Source of the DNA: Carallia brachiata
Lineage: Eukaryota; Streptophyta; Magnoliopsida; Malpighiales; Rhizophoraceae
Direction of reading: 5' to 3'
Assembly (NCBI GenBank): GCA_021464245.1
Contig: JADCRB010000040.1
Location: 9,813,534 to 9,877,533 of the forward strand
Length of the DNA: 64,000 nucleotides
The notes beneath the pieces are model-generated. The model saw nothing but the letters and a program-made list of their open reading frames with translations, was not told where the DNA came from and searched no databases. Positions 1-11,865 of this stretch are shown piece after piece. Numbering within the stretch: position 1 is the first letter of the stretch; each line of letters opens with the position of its first letter. Both the position numbers and the translations under genes were made by a program.

Positions 1-82
1 AAAAATTAAAAATAATATTTGAATGATATTAGATCATGAGTTAGTTTTACTCACTAAAAAAAAGAGTAAAATTAGCAAGTAC
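1..82 (+). repeat. Dispersed AT-rich repeat, copy 1
   Basis: These bases align without large gaps to 23401-23480. Both copies share the blocks TGATATTA, AGTTA.TTTTACTCA and TAAAATTA. The left side of this copy is cut by the window edge. No coding capacity. The family is unknown; it could be an LTR or MITE segment. Confidence 0.6.
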
Positions 83-1094
83 CAATAAAAAATATAACTA
101 ATTAAAAATAAAAAGAAAGAAAAAATCTCTCTCTCACTCGTCATCCACCTCCTCATAATATCCCCAAATCATAACCACCATCACCACCTTCATTTCCACT
201 ACCAAGCAAGGTTGAAGTTATCAAGACGGTTAAACCTAAACCAATTGTTAGCCAAACAAAACAATAACGAAAAGAAAAAGAGAGAGGGAGAGACTAGCAA
301 CTCAAGGTATAATTAATTTGACCTACTCATGGATATTGTGTCACTGGTGGAAACTCTAGCGAACCGCAATTGAATAGCATTGAGAGCTATATAACCAAGA
401 ACAACGGCCTCGTGAGGAGCAAAGCCATCGTTATGACCAACAAAAAAAAGTTCAATAATAATCAAGAATTATCTGGAAAAAAAAAAACACATCTCAATCA
501 TCCTATCAAGCCAAGCAACGACTGTCGGACCGAATCACAAATAGTAATTAACGAAAATAGAGACAAAAGTATAGTCGAGGATGGCTCAAATTGAAATTGA
601 GGTTGGAAAATAAAAGAATATGAGAGCGATAGAATAAGGAATAAATGATCAAGGCCACGAAGAGCTTGGCTCCCAAAACAGTAAAGTTGTGGAGATCAGA
701 CGATGAGCAGTAGGCGAGCATCGTGAGGGTGAGATCTAGCACTAGTGTGTTTGTCACGATCATGCTTTTTGGTGCAAAGAACAGGAATCCGAACTTGGCC
801 TCCACTTTCTTTTTATATTTGACTACCACAACCTAATGGCGCAGGGACAAAGATTTGCTTAAGAAAATGGATGAGAATGGAAATTTACTCCATTGCAACC
901 ACTCAAGAGAATGATTCATTAACGTAACAAAGCTAGCGGCGGTGGAGCTAACCGTCTTGTGTGGCAGCAGGTTGTTATCTGGGAATTCAAAGGAGGTAGA
1001 CTATAAGAAAGAGTAAGAGTGAATTTTTCTTTTTTTTATTTTTTTAATTAGTTATATTTTTGCTTTTCTTTATTTTGAATTGGAAAGTCTATAT
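1..1094. other. Left flank, no recognised gene
   Basis: AT-rich sequence outside the proposed left end of the MULE. The minus strand has a hydrophobic open stretch at 548-829, and a second minus-strand stretch lies near 340-420, but they are in different frames and I recognise no family. The first 82 bases belong to a dispersed repeat listed separately. A T-rich tract at 1026-1070 abuts the MULE end. Confidence 0.5.
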
Positions 1095-1200
1095 GGGCAG
1101 ACGATAATGCCCAATGGGTTCCACATGCCAGGTGGAATGTGGGCCCCACAAATTTAAAAAGAGTAAAAAACGTACAAAGCAAATTGGAAGGGGAAAGATT
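1095..1200 (+). repeat. Candidate left terminal inverted repeat of MULE
   Basis: Begins GGGCAGACG. Similarity to the reverse complement of 20770-20870 includes the terminal 9-mer, a CACATGCCAGGTGGAAT / GACGTGCCTGGGGAAT block, and an A-rich block ending in GCAAAT / GCAATA. The same 9-mer also appears inverted at 8730-8738, so it may not be unique to the ends. Confidence 0.4.
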
Positions 1201-2775
1201 AGGGATTAACTATTGAAAATTGAAATTCAAAATCGGCTAGCAAAAGGGACGCTAGCAGTCGGGATATGTGGTGGGTTATAAAATTGAAAATGATTATCCA
1301 ATTAATTTGATTGGGTTAAGGGAAAGGAGAGACTACAAGTATAAAGAGAGGGGGAGAAGCAAGGGTAGAGTTAGAGCAAGAAGGGAAACGAAAGTAGTGA
1401 TATTTGTAGGGAAGAAGAAAAGTGATTGATTATTTGGGCAGAGCAAGAAGGTTGGAAGGGAGACATGAGGAAGAGCGGTAGGAGGTAAATCAAGAAGATT
1501 CGTGAAATGCATTTGGAAGTCAGAAGTGCATTTGCAGTGGCAGGGTTGTGGGGACGGAAGTTAAGTGATTTGTGATAACGGTGAAGCAGAGTAATTCAGA
1601 ATATGATGGAGAGTCATCAAGCGAGGACTGTTGGAGTGAAGGGGGGTTAGGTAGCTGTGATGAAGACATAAGGGAAAGGGTGAAAGGTGGTCGGAAAACA
1701 GGGAAAGGGCAAAAACGAGGATCCAGGGAAGCGAGAAATATGGATGATGGTTTTAAAGTTTTCGAGTAAGTGTAATGTTCATTTGTATATGTTAATGTGT
1801 GGAAAAAAAAAAAGAAAAAAAGAACAATAGAGAAATAATTGAGTAATGAGAAACGTGCTTATGTCAATATGCAGGAAATGGTATGTGGCAAATAGAGGAG
1901 GAAGCTGCCGAACAGAAATGAAGATGAGCATGGTGAGTGAATGTGAGGAAGAACATGGACAAAAATAATGCCTTTTGTTGTGGTTTTTGGCTTCTATTTA
2001 GAGAAATGTATGATAATTTGGTAGCTTGTTTCATGGTCATTATAAAAGTCGCCGGGAAGTTGCTGATGCATGGAATGAGTTGGATGAGTCTGGGAGAGAG
2101 AGATATCAGAGAGAAGCAGAAGCAATGGAAAGTGGAGAGCAAAATGAAGGAGAACGGGAAAGAAGTACTGTGAAGTCCAAAGTGAGTATGAACTGTTCTT
2201 GATATGAACTGTGGATAAATGTAGTGGAAAGGAAAAGATAAAGTAAGAGTTGGACAGCAAAGTGATGAAAACTTGTGTTAATGCAGGTTGTGTACTATTC
2301 GAGGTGTTGCCCACAACAAATAATGAGGTTAGTTAGGAAAATGGGGCAGAATACACAGGTTGGAAATATAATTAGTGAAATGGGATTTGAGGCATTTAGT
2401 GAAGTTAGATGTGGCAAATATGCCAAAGAGGTTTATGATGAAATTCTTGGGGCACTTTGATCCTTTTACCGTGAGCTTGTAATCCGCGGGCAACGACAAT
2501 CTATCAGTGGAGAAGATGCAGCAAAATTAATGGGGGTATCAAATGGTCCAAATCCGGTGGTTTATGATCAGAAGGTAGGAAAAGAAGTGGCTAAAGAGCT
2601 AGCAGAACAATTGAAGAAGATTGAGAAGGACAAAGCATGGAAAGGATGGGAGAATGTGAGTGCAGAAGATAAATCTCCAGGAAAAAAACGGACACGAAGG
2701 CTGAATTTTAGGGCGCTTAAGGATGTGTTGTTGAGTGAGGGGATGGAAGACAAAGTCATGAAACAAGAATTTTTA

Positions 2776-4207
2776 TGTTAAATTCCTGCAAGCGTACAGG
2801 GCCGATCGTAGTAATAAATTCCTGGTGAATACTCCAGGTGTCGAACCCAAAGGAACAGAGGATAATCGTAATTTATGTTGCTTGAGCAGAAAATTGGTTG
2901 TGTTGCGAAAATTATAAAAAGAAAATAAATACTATTAAATAAGAAAATTAAACTAATTAAACAAAAACTAGTGACACTATGGAAACGGTTCAAGAATAAG
3001 AGTACTAGGGCTATGGGCATTCACCTAGAAAGGATTGAACTATATGAAAATTTCGTGGACAATTGAATTGAATGTCAACTCTTCTTATTTAGTTAGTATT
3101 CTTTGTCAAGCAACCCTAACCATATTCAATCTAATTGTGCTCTTCTCTCGAACTCACACAAATCAGATTCAACTCATTAAGAACAGAGAATTTTTATTGA
3201 CATCATACGAATTTATCTCATCTCTAACTCAAAATCCATATGTTTATCTATTTAGTGCACGACTCATGTCTCATCTGTCGATCTCAACACAAATCCTATG
3301 ACTACTTTCATGGTGATCAGGCACAAAAGAATATTTAAGAGCAAAATAGATAAATCAAATTCCAGTTCTCAACATGAAATTGCAATATAATCCGAGAACT
3401 CTAAATATCCACAAAATCATATAATCCAACCTAAACTAGGCTACTCCCTTTCGCCCTAGTTTAGGGTTCTAGCTACTCATACTAAAAACTGAAAATAAAT
3501 TAATAATAAACATCAAGAGTTCAAAAGAGAAAGAAGAAACGAAAGATTTGAAAAACTCGTTTCCGACGTCTTCGTGTTCCTTCCTTGCTCTTCTTCTCTT
3601 CACTCCCTACGCTTCTCTCTGTATCGTCTTTCTATTCAAAAGAGTAGCCTCCAAAAGTCCCCTCACTCTGCTGTAACTTTTGTATTTATAATCCCCTCCA
3701 AAATAAAATTGTAAGCCCTAAAGAGTCCAAATTCGAGTCGGAAAAGGATTTATAAATTTCCTAGACAGTTTTAACCCTCTATTTTCGGACCCAAATTGCG
3801 ACCCTTTCAGGCAGAATCCGAAGTCAGTCAAAACATAAAAGTGTAGCTCTATCTCTTAGCTTCGATTCGACTTAAGAATCATCCAATTCCGACTTGTGTA
3901 GAGGAAGTTATGGCTGAAATACCGAGCAGTGCGCAAAGCTGTGAAATTCTACCCGAACTGACCACATGTTAGCTTTCCAACCAAACTTTTGATTCGGTTC
4001 TTTGGTGCTCGGCTCGTTTCTTCTCCTTCAAACCCGATAGGTTCCTTTTTCTAAGCGTCAAATACTTCGGTTATGTCCAATTGTCCTACAAAGCATAAAA
4101 CAAGCAACCGAAGTAGAATTTACCACAATTTACAATATTTACATAGTTAAACTATCCAAATATATATAAAAATTATGCATAAACCTATGTAAATATTAAA
4201 CCTATCA
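2776..4207 (-). mobile_element. Solo LTR inserted in the Ulp1 exon
   Basis: 1,432 bp beginning TGTTAAATT and ending CCTATCA on the plus strand, so TG...CA on both strands. Protease coding sequence stops exactly at 2775 (..QEFL) and resumes at 4208 (VGNVEDVRKF) in the same frame. The minus strand has a TATAAATA box followed by a C/A-rich leader-like stretch, suggesting LTR orientation on the minus strand. No internal region, PBS or polyprotein. The flanking 5 bp (TTTTA and GTTGG) do not match, and about 30 residues expected in the family are missing at the junction, so the insertion was accompanied by deletion or inter-element recombination. Family not assigned, though the motif GTCGAACCC.AAGGAA and the length suit a plant Ty3/gypsy LTR. 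Confidence 0.6.
3683..3690 (-). promoter_or_regulatory. TATA box of the solo LTR
   Basis: On the minus strand this reads TATAAATA, followed by a leader-like stretch rich in A and GA. It suggests the LTR U3/R promoter reads leftward, antisense to the protease gene. Confidence 0.35.
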
Positions 4208-7200
4208 GTTGGTAATGTAGAAGATGTAAGGAAATTCAAATGGGGTGACTTTGTGCTGCAGTGTTTATGCCAGGAGATTTAAGCTTTCTCGTTGGGGGAA
4301 AGGAAGCGCATTTGTGAAGGCAGGAAGCGTAGCATAGGGGGGTGCTTGTTGTTCCTGATGATAAGTGGTGTGAAGAGTATGTATATAATTTATAAATAAT
4401 CTGTTAAATGTTCACCTTATTAGTAAAGAAATTTTGTAATTTGTGTATACAGATATTCTATTTCGAGAGATGCCCATTCATAAAGTTTGAGAAGAGGCCG
4501 AGTGATGTACATTCGTTGATGTTTTGGGATAAAGTAAGGGTTAGGCGTCGTATTGCAATAGAGCATGATTATGCAAACTATAATCTAGAACAGGTAAAGT
4601 GTGAAGCATGTTAGTAGTTTTAAATGAGTTTCTTTTAAAGTTGCTGAATGTAGAAATGAATTGTAGGCTATTGGGCACCATATAAGCTGGATTAAGAATC
4701 ATGTACCGAGCGATGGTGGTGTTGCTGCAGTATTGGAAGGTGTAGTATTGAATTAGAAGAACTAACATAGAGAATAGTGCAGAAGCATATTTCAGCATTA
4801 ATAGCAGAATTGCGAAGCCATATAAGTGAAACACTTGTTTCAACAAAGAAGAGTAAGAGGCAGAAACTGGGGCATAGGTTTGAGGGACTTCAAAAATGTG
4901 AAGAAAACCCTACAGAGGAGTGGAGGAGTGCTAAAAGAACGGAGAGCAAATGTGAAAGAAAAGAATCAGAGCGAGGAGAATGGTGGAAAGGCCAAATTGC
5001 CAGCAAAGGACAGGTATGTAGTTGTAGCAAGGGCTTGTATTTATGTGTGTGAATGAATGGATGTAGGAAAATAGAATGCTTATGATGCACTGACCAAGTG
5101 ATGATAACAAATTATGCAGTAGGGAGTCATCTATTTTGGTTGAGCAATATACAGAGGAGAGGAAATGTGCAAGTGAAGGGACAACAACAAAGCGAGGCGA
5201 AGCGACAGATGAACATGGAATTCCTGTCGTTGGTACACCCCTGACCGAGATAGAAAAGGAAAAGTCATTGATTGCAGTTGTGGAAGTGTCAGGCAAGCAC
5301 GGTGGTGTTTTCTTGTAATGATGGTTAAAAGAAATGAAGATGGTGTAAGGCAGAAGTTATGTTGTACAAATGACTAAAATGTCGACATGTAAACGACAAT
5401 AAACTATGGTGTGATGACAGGTGAAAGTGAGCAGCGGAATAAAAGTGAAGAGAAATCAGGTGAAATGTCATATGAGAATAAGAAGGAGAGCAGAATGAAT
5501 AAAAAGAAAACAAGTTTGGAAACCGACGGTCAACCGGATGATCGAGAACATAGTGGAAAGAACATGGAGAATAGGGATGAAGATATGTAGAAGAGATGAT
5601 CAAATCAGGAAGATGTGTTATAAATAACATTTCATTGTGATGTGCCATTTAAAAGTGGTAGATTAAACTCGAAGTTGAACTATATTATAACTTAGTTTAT
5701 ATGAGATAACAGTAGGTTAAACTACAATGTTGTTAGGCTGTAGGGAGGCTGAAAGTAGGGAGGCCAAAAGTGATAAAGAAGCAAGATAATTATGACTAAC
5801 CATAAGTTGAAGGAAATAGCTACCTTTGAGAAAATGAAAGATTACTTGGAAGTGGGATGCTCGCAAATAAAGAAGGGGAATGTATATAATAAGTTATCAT
5901 TGAATAATTATGATCAACCATAAGTTGAAGCATAGTTAGTATAGCTGTGAAGTTAGAAGCTGATTTTCTTTATGTGTAGGCCATACGACGCAAACATGGA
6001 GAGTTAAGAAGCAAGATGGCAGGTAGTTGACATTTGAGAGTCCTCATACCAGCGAAAGGCCAGCAGTGAGGAAAAGGAAGAGATGTGCTATAAAGGCTAT
6101 GCTTGATGCTACTTCACAGGCATTTGACGTTCCAACCTTAGTTCCAAATCGAAGGTTGAGCCAAAAATACCTGAAGCTGTACACATGGGCCACTAGAGGG
6201 CCAGGGAGAGGATCTATTGCAGAGAACAAGTAAAAAAACTGGCATTTAAATTTAAAGACATGCGTTGCAAAATAGTTTGACGAATGCTATTGAGTGACAA
6301 TAATGGGTGACTAACATTTCCTTAATTATTATTGGATAGTCCAGTGGTGGTGGTAATAGCTAAGGTGATCAATTTGTACCTGAAGGATTTACAATGTTTG
6401 GCAGCTAGACAACACATTTCTAATGTGGTAAACTAAGGGGTTTTATACATGAAAGAAATAATTTATTTTGTATATTCTTTGTTGAAATATGTTTGTCCCA
6501 TACTTTGACTATTGGTCGTAAATTTGTAAATAGCATAACAACCTCTGTTGGTAATGTGGTGTGATTCCTTGCAGGTTGTGGATGCCCATGCTGCACTTCT
6601 AAACCATAGACAAAAGAAGGCGGGTCGTGTTTGGAAGCATTACTTTAGTCCTTTTTTTACAATGATTGGTTTATTTGAACTTGAAGTTAATTAGGCACAG
6701 GCAGTTAATGCTATGAGGAAAACATGTTTTTGGTGTGAGGTTATGTTTAGAAATGCAGTGAGGTTGCATATTTTTTTTTGAAGTGCCTTATATTTTGTAC
6801 AGGTTTCTATAGTTGCAGCTGCTGGGGGTGATGTTACCGACAATGTCATTGGCAGGCCTTGGGACCCTATGAAGCACATACAATATCTTGGCGAGCATAG
6901 TGTTGGTTATTCAATATTTGCTTGTGACATGGTGAGGTTTAAACATAGTAATGGGGAATGCTAAATTATTTCAATTTAGTATGTGCACTAACTTATGTTT
7001 GTAATGTGTTACTGTTTGTTTTAGCTCTTCATTCCATTGTATATAAGGAACATTGGATGTTGTTTGTAACAAATATTCTAGACCGCCGAATTGATGTGCT
7101 AGATTCCCAAGCAGATGCGCATGTTGCTGACTGCGCAACTTTGTTGCCTCATATTGTAAGCATCAGTCATGAACTTGATTGTAAAAAGTACATATTGATA

Positions 7201-8369
7201 TTGCAAAAACAATACTGAGGTAATCAACTGTACTGACTTGGTTGATGTGATGTGTAGGTTGCAATAATGTCTAAGGCATTTTCCCATGTTGGGAGGCAGG
7301 AATATGATTTTAATCTATTTCTATCAACCTTGTTTCAGTTCTGCAACAGGAAAATAAGTAACTCTGAATCATTAGAATTTTAACTTAGTTGGTAGAAGAA
7401 GTAAAAAAATCTTTCACATCACCACTAGCTGGCGATTTAATAAAATCTTTGTTGTGTTTGGAATGTAGCTATGATTGTGGGATATTTGTAATGAAGTTTA
7501 TGGAACATGGGAAGGGACAATCCTTGCTCACATTGACCCAAAGGTAATTTAGATTGATAGCGTTGTCGATCTTTGTGGTATTATTGCATAATTTTTGGTG
7601 GAAAAAAAACTAGATGTTTAAACAGAAGAACTAATGTAGTCTTATATTGTTGTAGACCCACATATTCAGTTTTCGGAAGGAATATGTCATCTGTTTGATT
7701 GATGATCCAAAGAATGAAGTTCGCGAAGAAACCTGGCATTGGTTGGTTTGAAGTGAGATAGGATATCAGCAAGTTGTTTGTGATAGGAAACCTTCTTCTT
7801 CACCCATGTTCTATTCGACTGTGGTGACAATTTATGGAGGATGGTAATGAGGTGAATGAATGAAAATCCATTTTTGAAAAGGAAATTGGAAAATAAAAGC
7901 GCTTGTACTAAGCTGGTCATTAATGTGGGAGAGTATGACAATGTGCAACTGAACGGAAAATGTGTGCAACACATTTGCAAAACTGTTATTAATCAATACC
8001 GATTGAAATGTGCAACATGAGAGTAAATATGTGCAACCAATAACGATTACTGTGATAACCAGTGGTAGGAAAATAGACAAAAACATAAAAATAGTACTGA
8101 ATCGGTACTCCCAATATACATCCTTAATTTCTATATTTTCATTGTATTATCGATACCAGGCACTAGCACACATAAAGCAACAAAAATTGAAACGAATATT
8201 ACAGTTATTTTTTTTAGATTTTAATCGTTACAGTAATACAAGTAACCACACGCACTTATCAATAGTGAAATTACGTTTGTTATTTAAAGAAAAAAATTTG
8301 CCTCTGCTTGTGCTTTATCAATTTGAAACTATACAGTTACAAATTGAAAAAAAAAATGATTTTTGGATA

Positions 8370-8585
8370 GAGCATGGTTAGGTAGACGGAAAAGAGATAG
8401 AAAAAATCATTTGTGCAACCAATACATTATTTGTGCAACAAAATTCTAAATTTTTGCAACAAAAAGTAAATGACAATAAACTATAAATTTTATTGCAATA
8501 ATTGAACGTTCCGTTGCATAAATAAAGAAATTGTGTGCACAAAAATATTTTCGCGTCTTTTCCTGTCCATCTAATCCCGTCCTCT
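8370..8585. repeat. TGTGCAAC palindromic repeat, copy A
   Basis: Roughly 215 bp with inverted ends: GTAGAC.GGAAAAGA on the left and TCTTTTCCTGTCCATCTA on the right. Inside are repeated TTGTGCAAC / GTTGCA words and the block GCAACAAAA..CTAAATTT. Structure fits a MITE. Best preserved copy of the family in the window. Confidence 0.6.
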
Positions 8586-8634
8586 TTATTTTTTGTCTTT
8601 CAGAATAAGTTACAAATGTAATACGAAAATAACA

Positions 8635-8760
8635 GCAATACTTTTTGTATCATTTTTTATCTATACGGTTGCATAAAAAACACTCGTAATTGCATAAAGT
8701 CAACATGTGTGAATGTTGTAGGAAATTTTCGTCTGCCCCACAAGTTTTTCCCTTTCAACC
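8635..8760. repeat. Partial TGTGCAAC-family repeat, type 2 copy 1
   Basis: Shares a run of about 45 bp with 10485-10545: GGTTGCATAAAAAACRCTCG preceded by TAATACTTTTT..ATCA.TTTTTATC. Followed at 8730-8738 by CGTCTGCCC, the inverse of the MULE terminal 9-mer. Confidence 0.5.
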
Positions 8761-10439
8761 TAGCCAATCGTATTGTATATGAAGCGTCACATTATTAGAA
8801 TGAAATAAGAAAGTAGGCAGAAATGTGTTATTGCAGAGCATCATCATTACTGTACAATAGCGTGACAATGTGTCTTTTTTGATAATTTGCTAAAATTCCA
8901 AACAACAAATATTAACTTTCGCTCTTACAAGTTTGTTTTTCTTTTTTCTTATAGTTTTTATGTGTATATGTTTATGATAAATGTCAATGGCCGAAGAAAA
9001 TGTTGACAAATAAAAGAAGACGAAAATTAGTTTTTGCAAGTAATTAGTTTATTTGTGCACTTATATGAGTAAATTGATAATTTGAGACACAAAATTATAC
9101 TAAATGATAGATAATTTGTAATCTAACCGTGAACTTGTCCGCTCAAATATCGGTGTTTCTTTTGGCAAATTACTACAATTGATATTTACATATCAACCAT
9201 ACATGCATTCGGAAACAATAACAAACGCTATACCTTAGCAATACAATCAGGGGTATTGAAATAGAAATGTCAAATATTAAGGCGGCCATTGCACTTTTGA
9301 GTCCATGCACCATTATGCAACTCCATGCCCATACCCCAAAGTACTGAACTGTCCATGACTGATGGGACCAAAATAATAAGGAGTTGACTATAATTGCTTA
9401 TATAGGATGACGTGTGTAGGATGCTGGAGATAATTTAGTGAGTTGTCATATTAAATGTCAGAGATAGCTGTATACTTTTTTCTGTCCATTGTGTCACAAT
9501 AGCTTGGACTGCCCACTTATGGCCTGCAGATGTGCACATATTTTGTTCGAAACTATTGTTTATTGTAGAAAATAAACAAAACCACAAATAAGAAAAAATG
9601 AGTAAAAGAACGCTAGAACATGTATGGGTCAGTGTTAGAACCCCAAGCCAATGGTACAACCTTATATACACTTGGCCTTGGTTGTACGTTTGAGGCCCAT
9701 GCCGAAAGCTAATTATCATACTCGTTAACGGTGCGATTGGATAGTGAAAAATTGAATAGAAAGTAAATAGAAAAGCAAATGAATAAAAAATTATACAGTA
9801 ATAATGATATTATGAGTGATAAAAATTACTGCTTATCAGATTGGGAGAAATAAAATAAATAATATTTTGTGAGACAAAAAATACAAAATATGTTTGTATT
9901 GAAAAAAAATAATACAAAAAAATTTAATAGAAAAATATTTTCGTTTTATTTTTCTTTCATTTTCCCTTGGAATTTGCCAATGAATCAGTAATGTATGTTG
10001 TCTGGATTGGTCGGGGAGTGGGGTCATAGAATGGAAATAAAAAATTATTATTGATTGTTTATATATTATTGGTCACAACTAATTATTCTATATTATTACC
10101 TAATTCATAATATTAGAGATATAATAACAACAAAAGTATAATACTATCTGTTAATTTTTATGTAAATAATAAATATATTTTTTGCGTGAACGTAAATGCT
10201 AATATGCCAACTTTAAATAGTACAAGCAACAAACGCAATGTTTTGATTGAAGGACTAACTAATGTAAAACAAATGTTTAATACCATAATGGCTTGAGCCA
10301 TTAACATGTAGAAAGACTGCCAGGACCGATTGAGAAAACCATGTTCAAGGGGAGCAAACTAAACCTGTACATATAGACTTTCCGATGTGGGGCTTCATTA
10401 CATGGCATTACATGGGCATATGATTTTACCCTACTGTGT

Positions 10440-10610
10440 CCACATACCTTTTTTTGTGCAACCACAAAGAGAAATGTAAATGAAAAAATATTAATACTTT
10501 TTATATCACTTTTTATCGTTGTGGTTGCATAAAAAACGCTCGTGATTGGACAAAAAAAACACAACGCAGTAAGAAAAAATCGCATGCCCACCAAATTTTT
10601 CCCATAACAA
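10440..10610. repeat. Partial TGTGCAAC-family repeat, type 2 copy 2
   Basis: Begins with TTTTTGTGCAACCACA and carries GGTTGCATAAAAAACGCTCG, matching the copy at 8635-8760. The right side reads GCATGCCCACCAAATTTTTCCC against GTCTGCCCCACAAGTTTTTCCC in the other copy, so the two are clearly homologous. Confidence 0.5.
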
Positions 10611-11039
10611 AAAGTAATAGATATGTGTCCAAAAAAAATTTTTATTTATTAAGTGTAAAAATAAACATTTTGATGACATCATGTGCATACAAATTTTTCA
10701 AATTTTTTATGGCTTAAACAAGCAACTACGTTAATTTGCTATATAAGTGATTATGTAATTATTTTATACTTTATCTCTCAAATGATTATATATTTATTTA
10801 TTTATATTATTCGATAATTATAAAAGTAAATTGTATGTTATAAACAATTACATCATACATATATAAATAATATAATTATTTATTTTTACTATTAGTTATT
10901 GTCAATAATGTGTTTAAGTAAAGGTCTTATTACATATATAAACATATTACTTCTATATTTATAAGATAAATTTATTTATAAATAAAGACAAATATTGTCA
11001 ATCAATATATTACATATAGGATGCAAATACGCTGAATCG

Positions 11040-11210
11040 ACGTGTCTATATATTTGTGCAATTGTATAGATTATATGTGCAACAAAATACTTAATTTCTG
11101 CACCAAAAGTATGTAAGGAAAAATAAATTTAAAATTTGTTGTAGTACTTTTGCATTTGTTGCACATATAAATAAAATTATTGCACAAATTAACATGTCGA
11201 CTTCTCATTT
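11040..11210. repeat. TGTGCAAC palindromic repeat, copy B
   Basis: Carries TGTGCAACAAAATACTTAAT and, inverted at the other side, GTTGCACATATAAATAAAAT then TTGCACAAATTAACATG. Arms are less complete than copy A. Confidence 0.55.
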
Positions 11211-11438
11211 GTTATCCTATAGGTATCAAATGGGGGGGCTACTTGCTAGGGGTGTTCAAAAAAACTGAAAATTTCAGTTAACCGAGAAAACCGAACCGAA
11301 CTGAACCGAATTTTCAGTTAACGAACCGATTTTTTAATCAATTAACCGAACCGAACAAAAACCAAAATTTTCAGTTCAGTTTCAGTTTCCAATATTAAAA
11401 AACTGTAGTTAACCGAACCAAACTAAAATGCTATTTTA

Positions 11439-11462
11439 TACACACACACACACACACACATA
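11439..11462. repeat. (AC)n microsatellite
   Basis: About twelve AC units inside the hAT element. Confidence 0.9.
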
Positions 11463-11597
11463 TAGTTTTTTTAATAATAAGAAAAAATATTACTAATACA
11501 ATAACTATTAATAAATAAATAAATGTTAATAAAATATTATTACATCGTAGATAATCATTTATTTATTTTTATATATAATGATAGTTATACTTTTTAA

Positions 11598-11601
<4 letters not shown>

Positions 11602-11643
<42 letters not shown>
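11602..11643. repeat. (AT)n microsatellite
   Basis: About twenty-one AT units inside the hAT element. Confidence 0.95.
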
Positions 11644-11645
<2 letters not shown>

Positions 11646-11865
11646 AAAATATGTGTTTACATTTAGATTATAATTTATAATTTTTTGTTGTTAAATTCAG
11701 TTAACCGAACAGTTAACCGAAACCGAACAGAAATTTTCAGTCAACCGAACTTCGGTTAATCGAAATTTCAGTTCGAAAACAGTTTTCAATTTTACATAAC
11801 GAAAATTTTAGTTCAGGAACAGTTATGATGATTCAATTTAGTTAACTGAACCGCGAACACCCCTA

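Larger units (their letters stand above)
1465..7751 (+). pseudogene. Transposon-borne Ulp1-type SUMO protease gene, decayed
   Basis: Multi-exon C48-type cysteine protease gene of the kind carried by plant MULEs. Exons visible by similarity and splice sites: 1572-1765, 1875-2181, 2287-2775 continuing at 4208-4345, 4453-4593, 4667-5013, 5120-5318, 6027-6232, 6575-6662, 6803-6931, 7025-7155, 7259-7356, 7469-7543, 7656-7751. The N-terminal plant-mobile-type block has CCPQQIMRL, EMGFEAF and ISGEDAAKLMGV. The catalytic triad is present: His in EHWMLFV (7051-7053), Asp in DVLDS (7102-7104), Cys in YDCGIFV (7476-7478). The tail NEVREE and a TGA close the gene. Lesions: frame slip near 2455, a stop after the VVLN motif near 4755, frame slips near 7043 and at the 7543/7656 junction, an ATAAGT in place of GTAAGT near 4351, and an LTR inside an exon. 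The start is uncertain: ATG 1465 is followed by a possible donor, and the 1572 exon lacks an ATG. Presumed role: deSUMOylation by transposon-encoded enzyme; here non-functional. Confidence 0.75.
7752..11246. other. MULE interior, non-coding, repeat-rich
   Basis: No coding sequence recognised downstream of the protease gene. The stretch holds TGTGCAAC-rich repeats (7930-8050, 8370-8585, 8635-8760, 10440-10610, 11040-11210) and long AT-rich filler. Short open frames here have no supporting motif. Confidence 0.5.
11247..11865. mobile_element. Non-autonomous hAT-type element
   Basis: 619 bp with terminal inverted repeats TAGGGGTGTTC and GAACACCCCTA. Flanks CTACTTGC (11239-11246) and CCACTTGC (11866-11873) form an 8-bp target duplication with one mismatch, the hAT hallmark. 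Internal sequence is rich in AACCGAAC / TTCAGTT words reading inward from both ends, a composition common in plant hAT MITEs. No transposase. Contains two microsatellites. Confidence 0.8.

Noticed and set aside
548..829. Hydrophobic minus-strand ORF that looked like a membrane protein
   Set aside because: No recognisable family, no supporting neighbour exon in the same frame, low-complexity surroundings.
2776..4207. Helitron or complete retrotransposon
   Set aside because: Has TG...CA ends and a single LTR-like body; no CTRR hairpin end, no internal domain, no second LTR.
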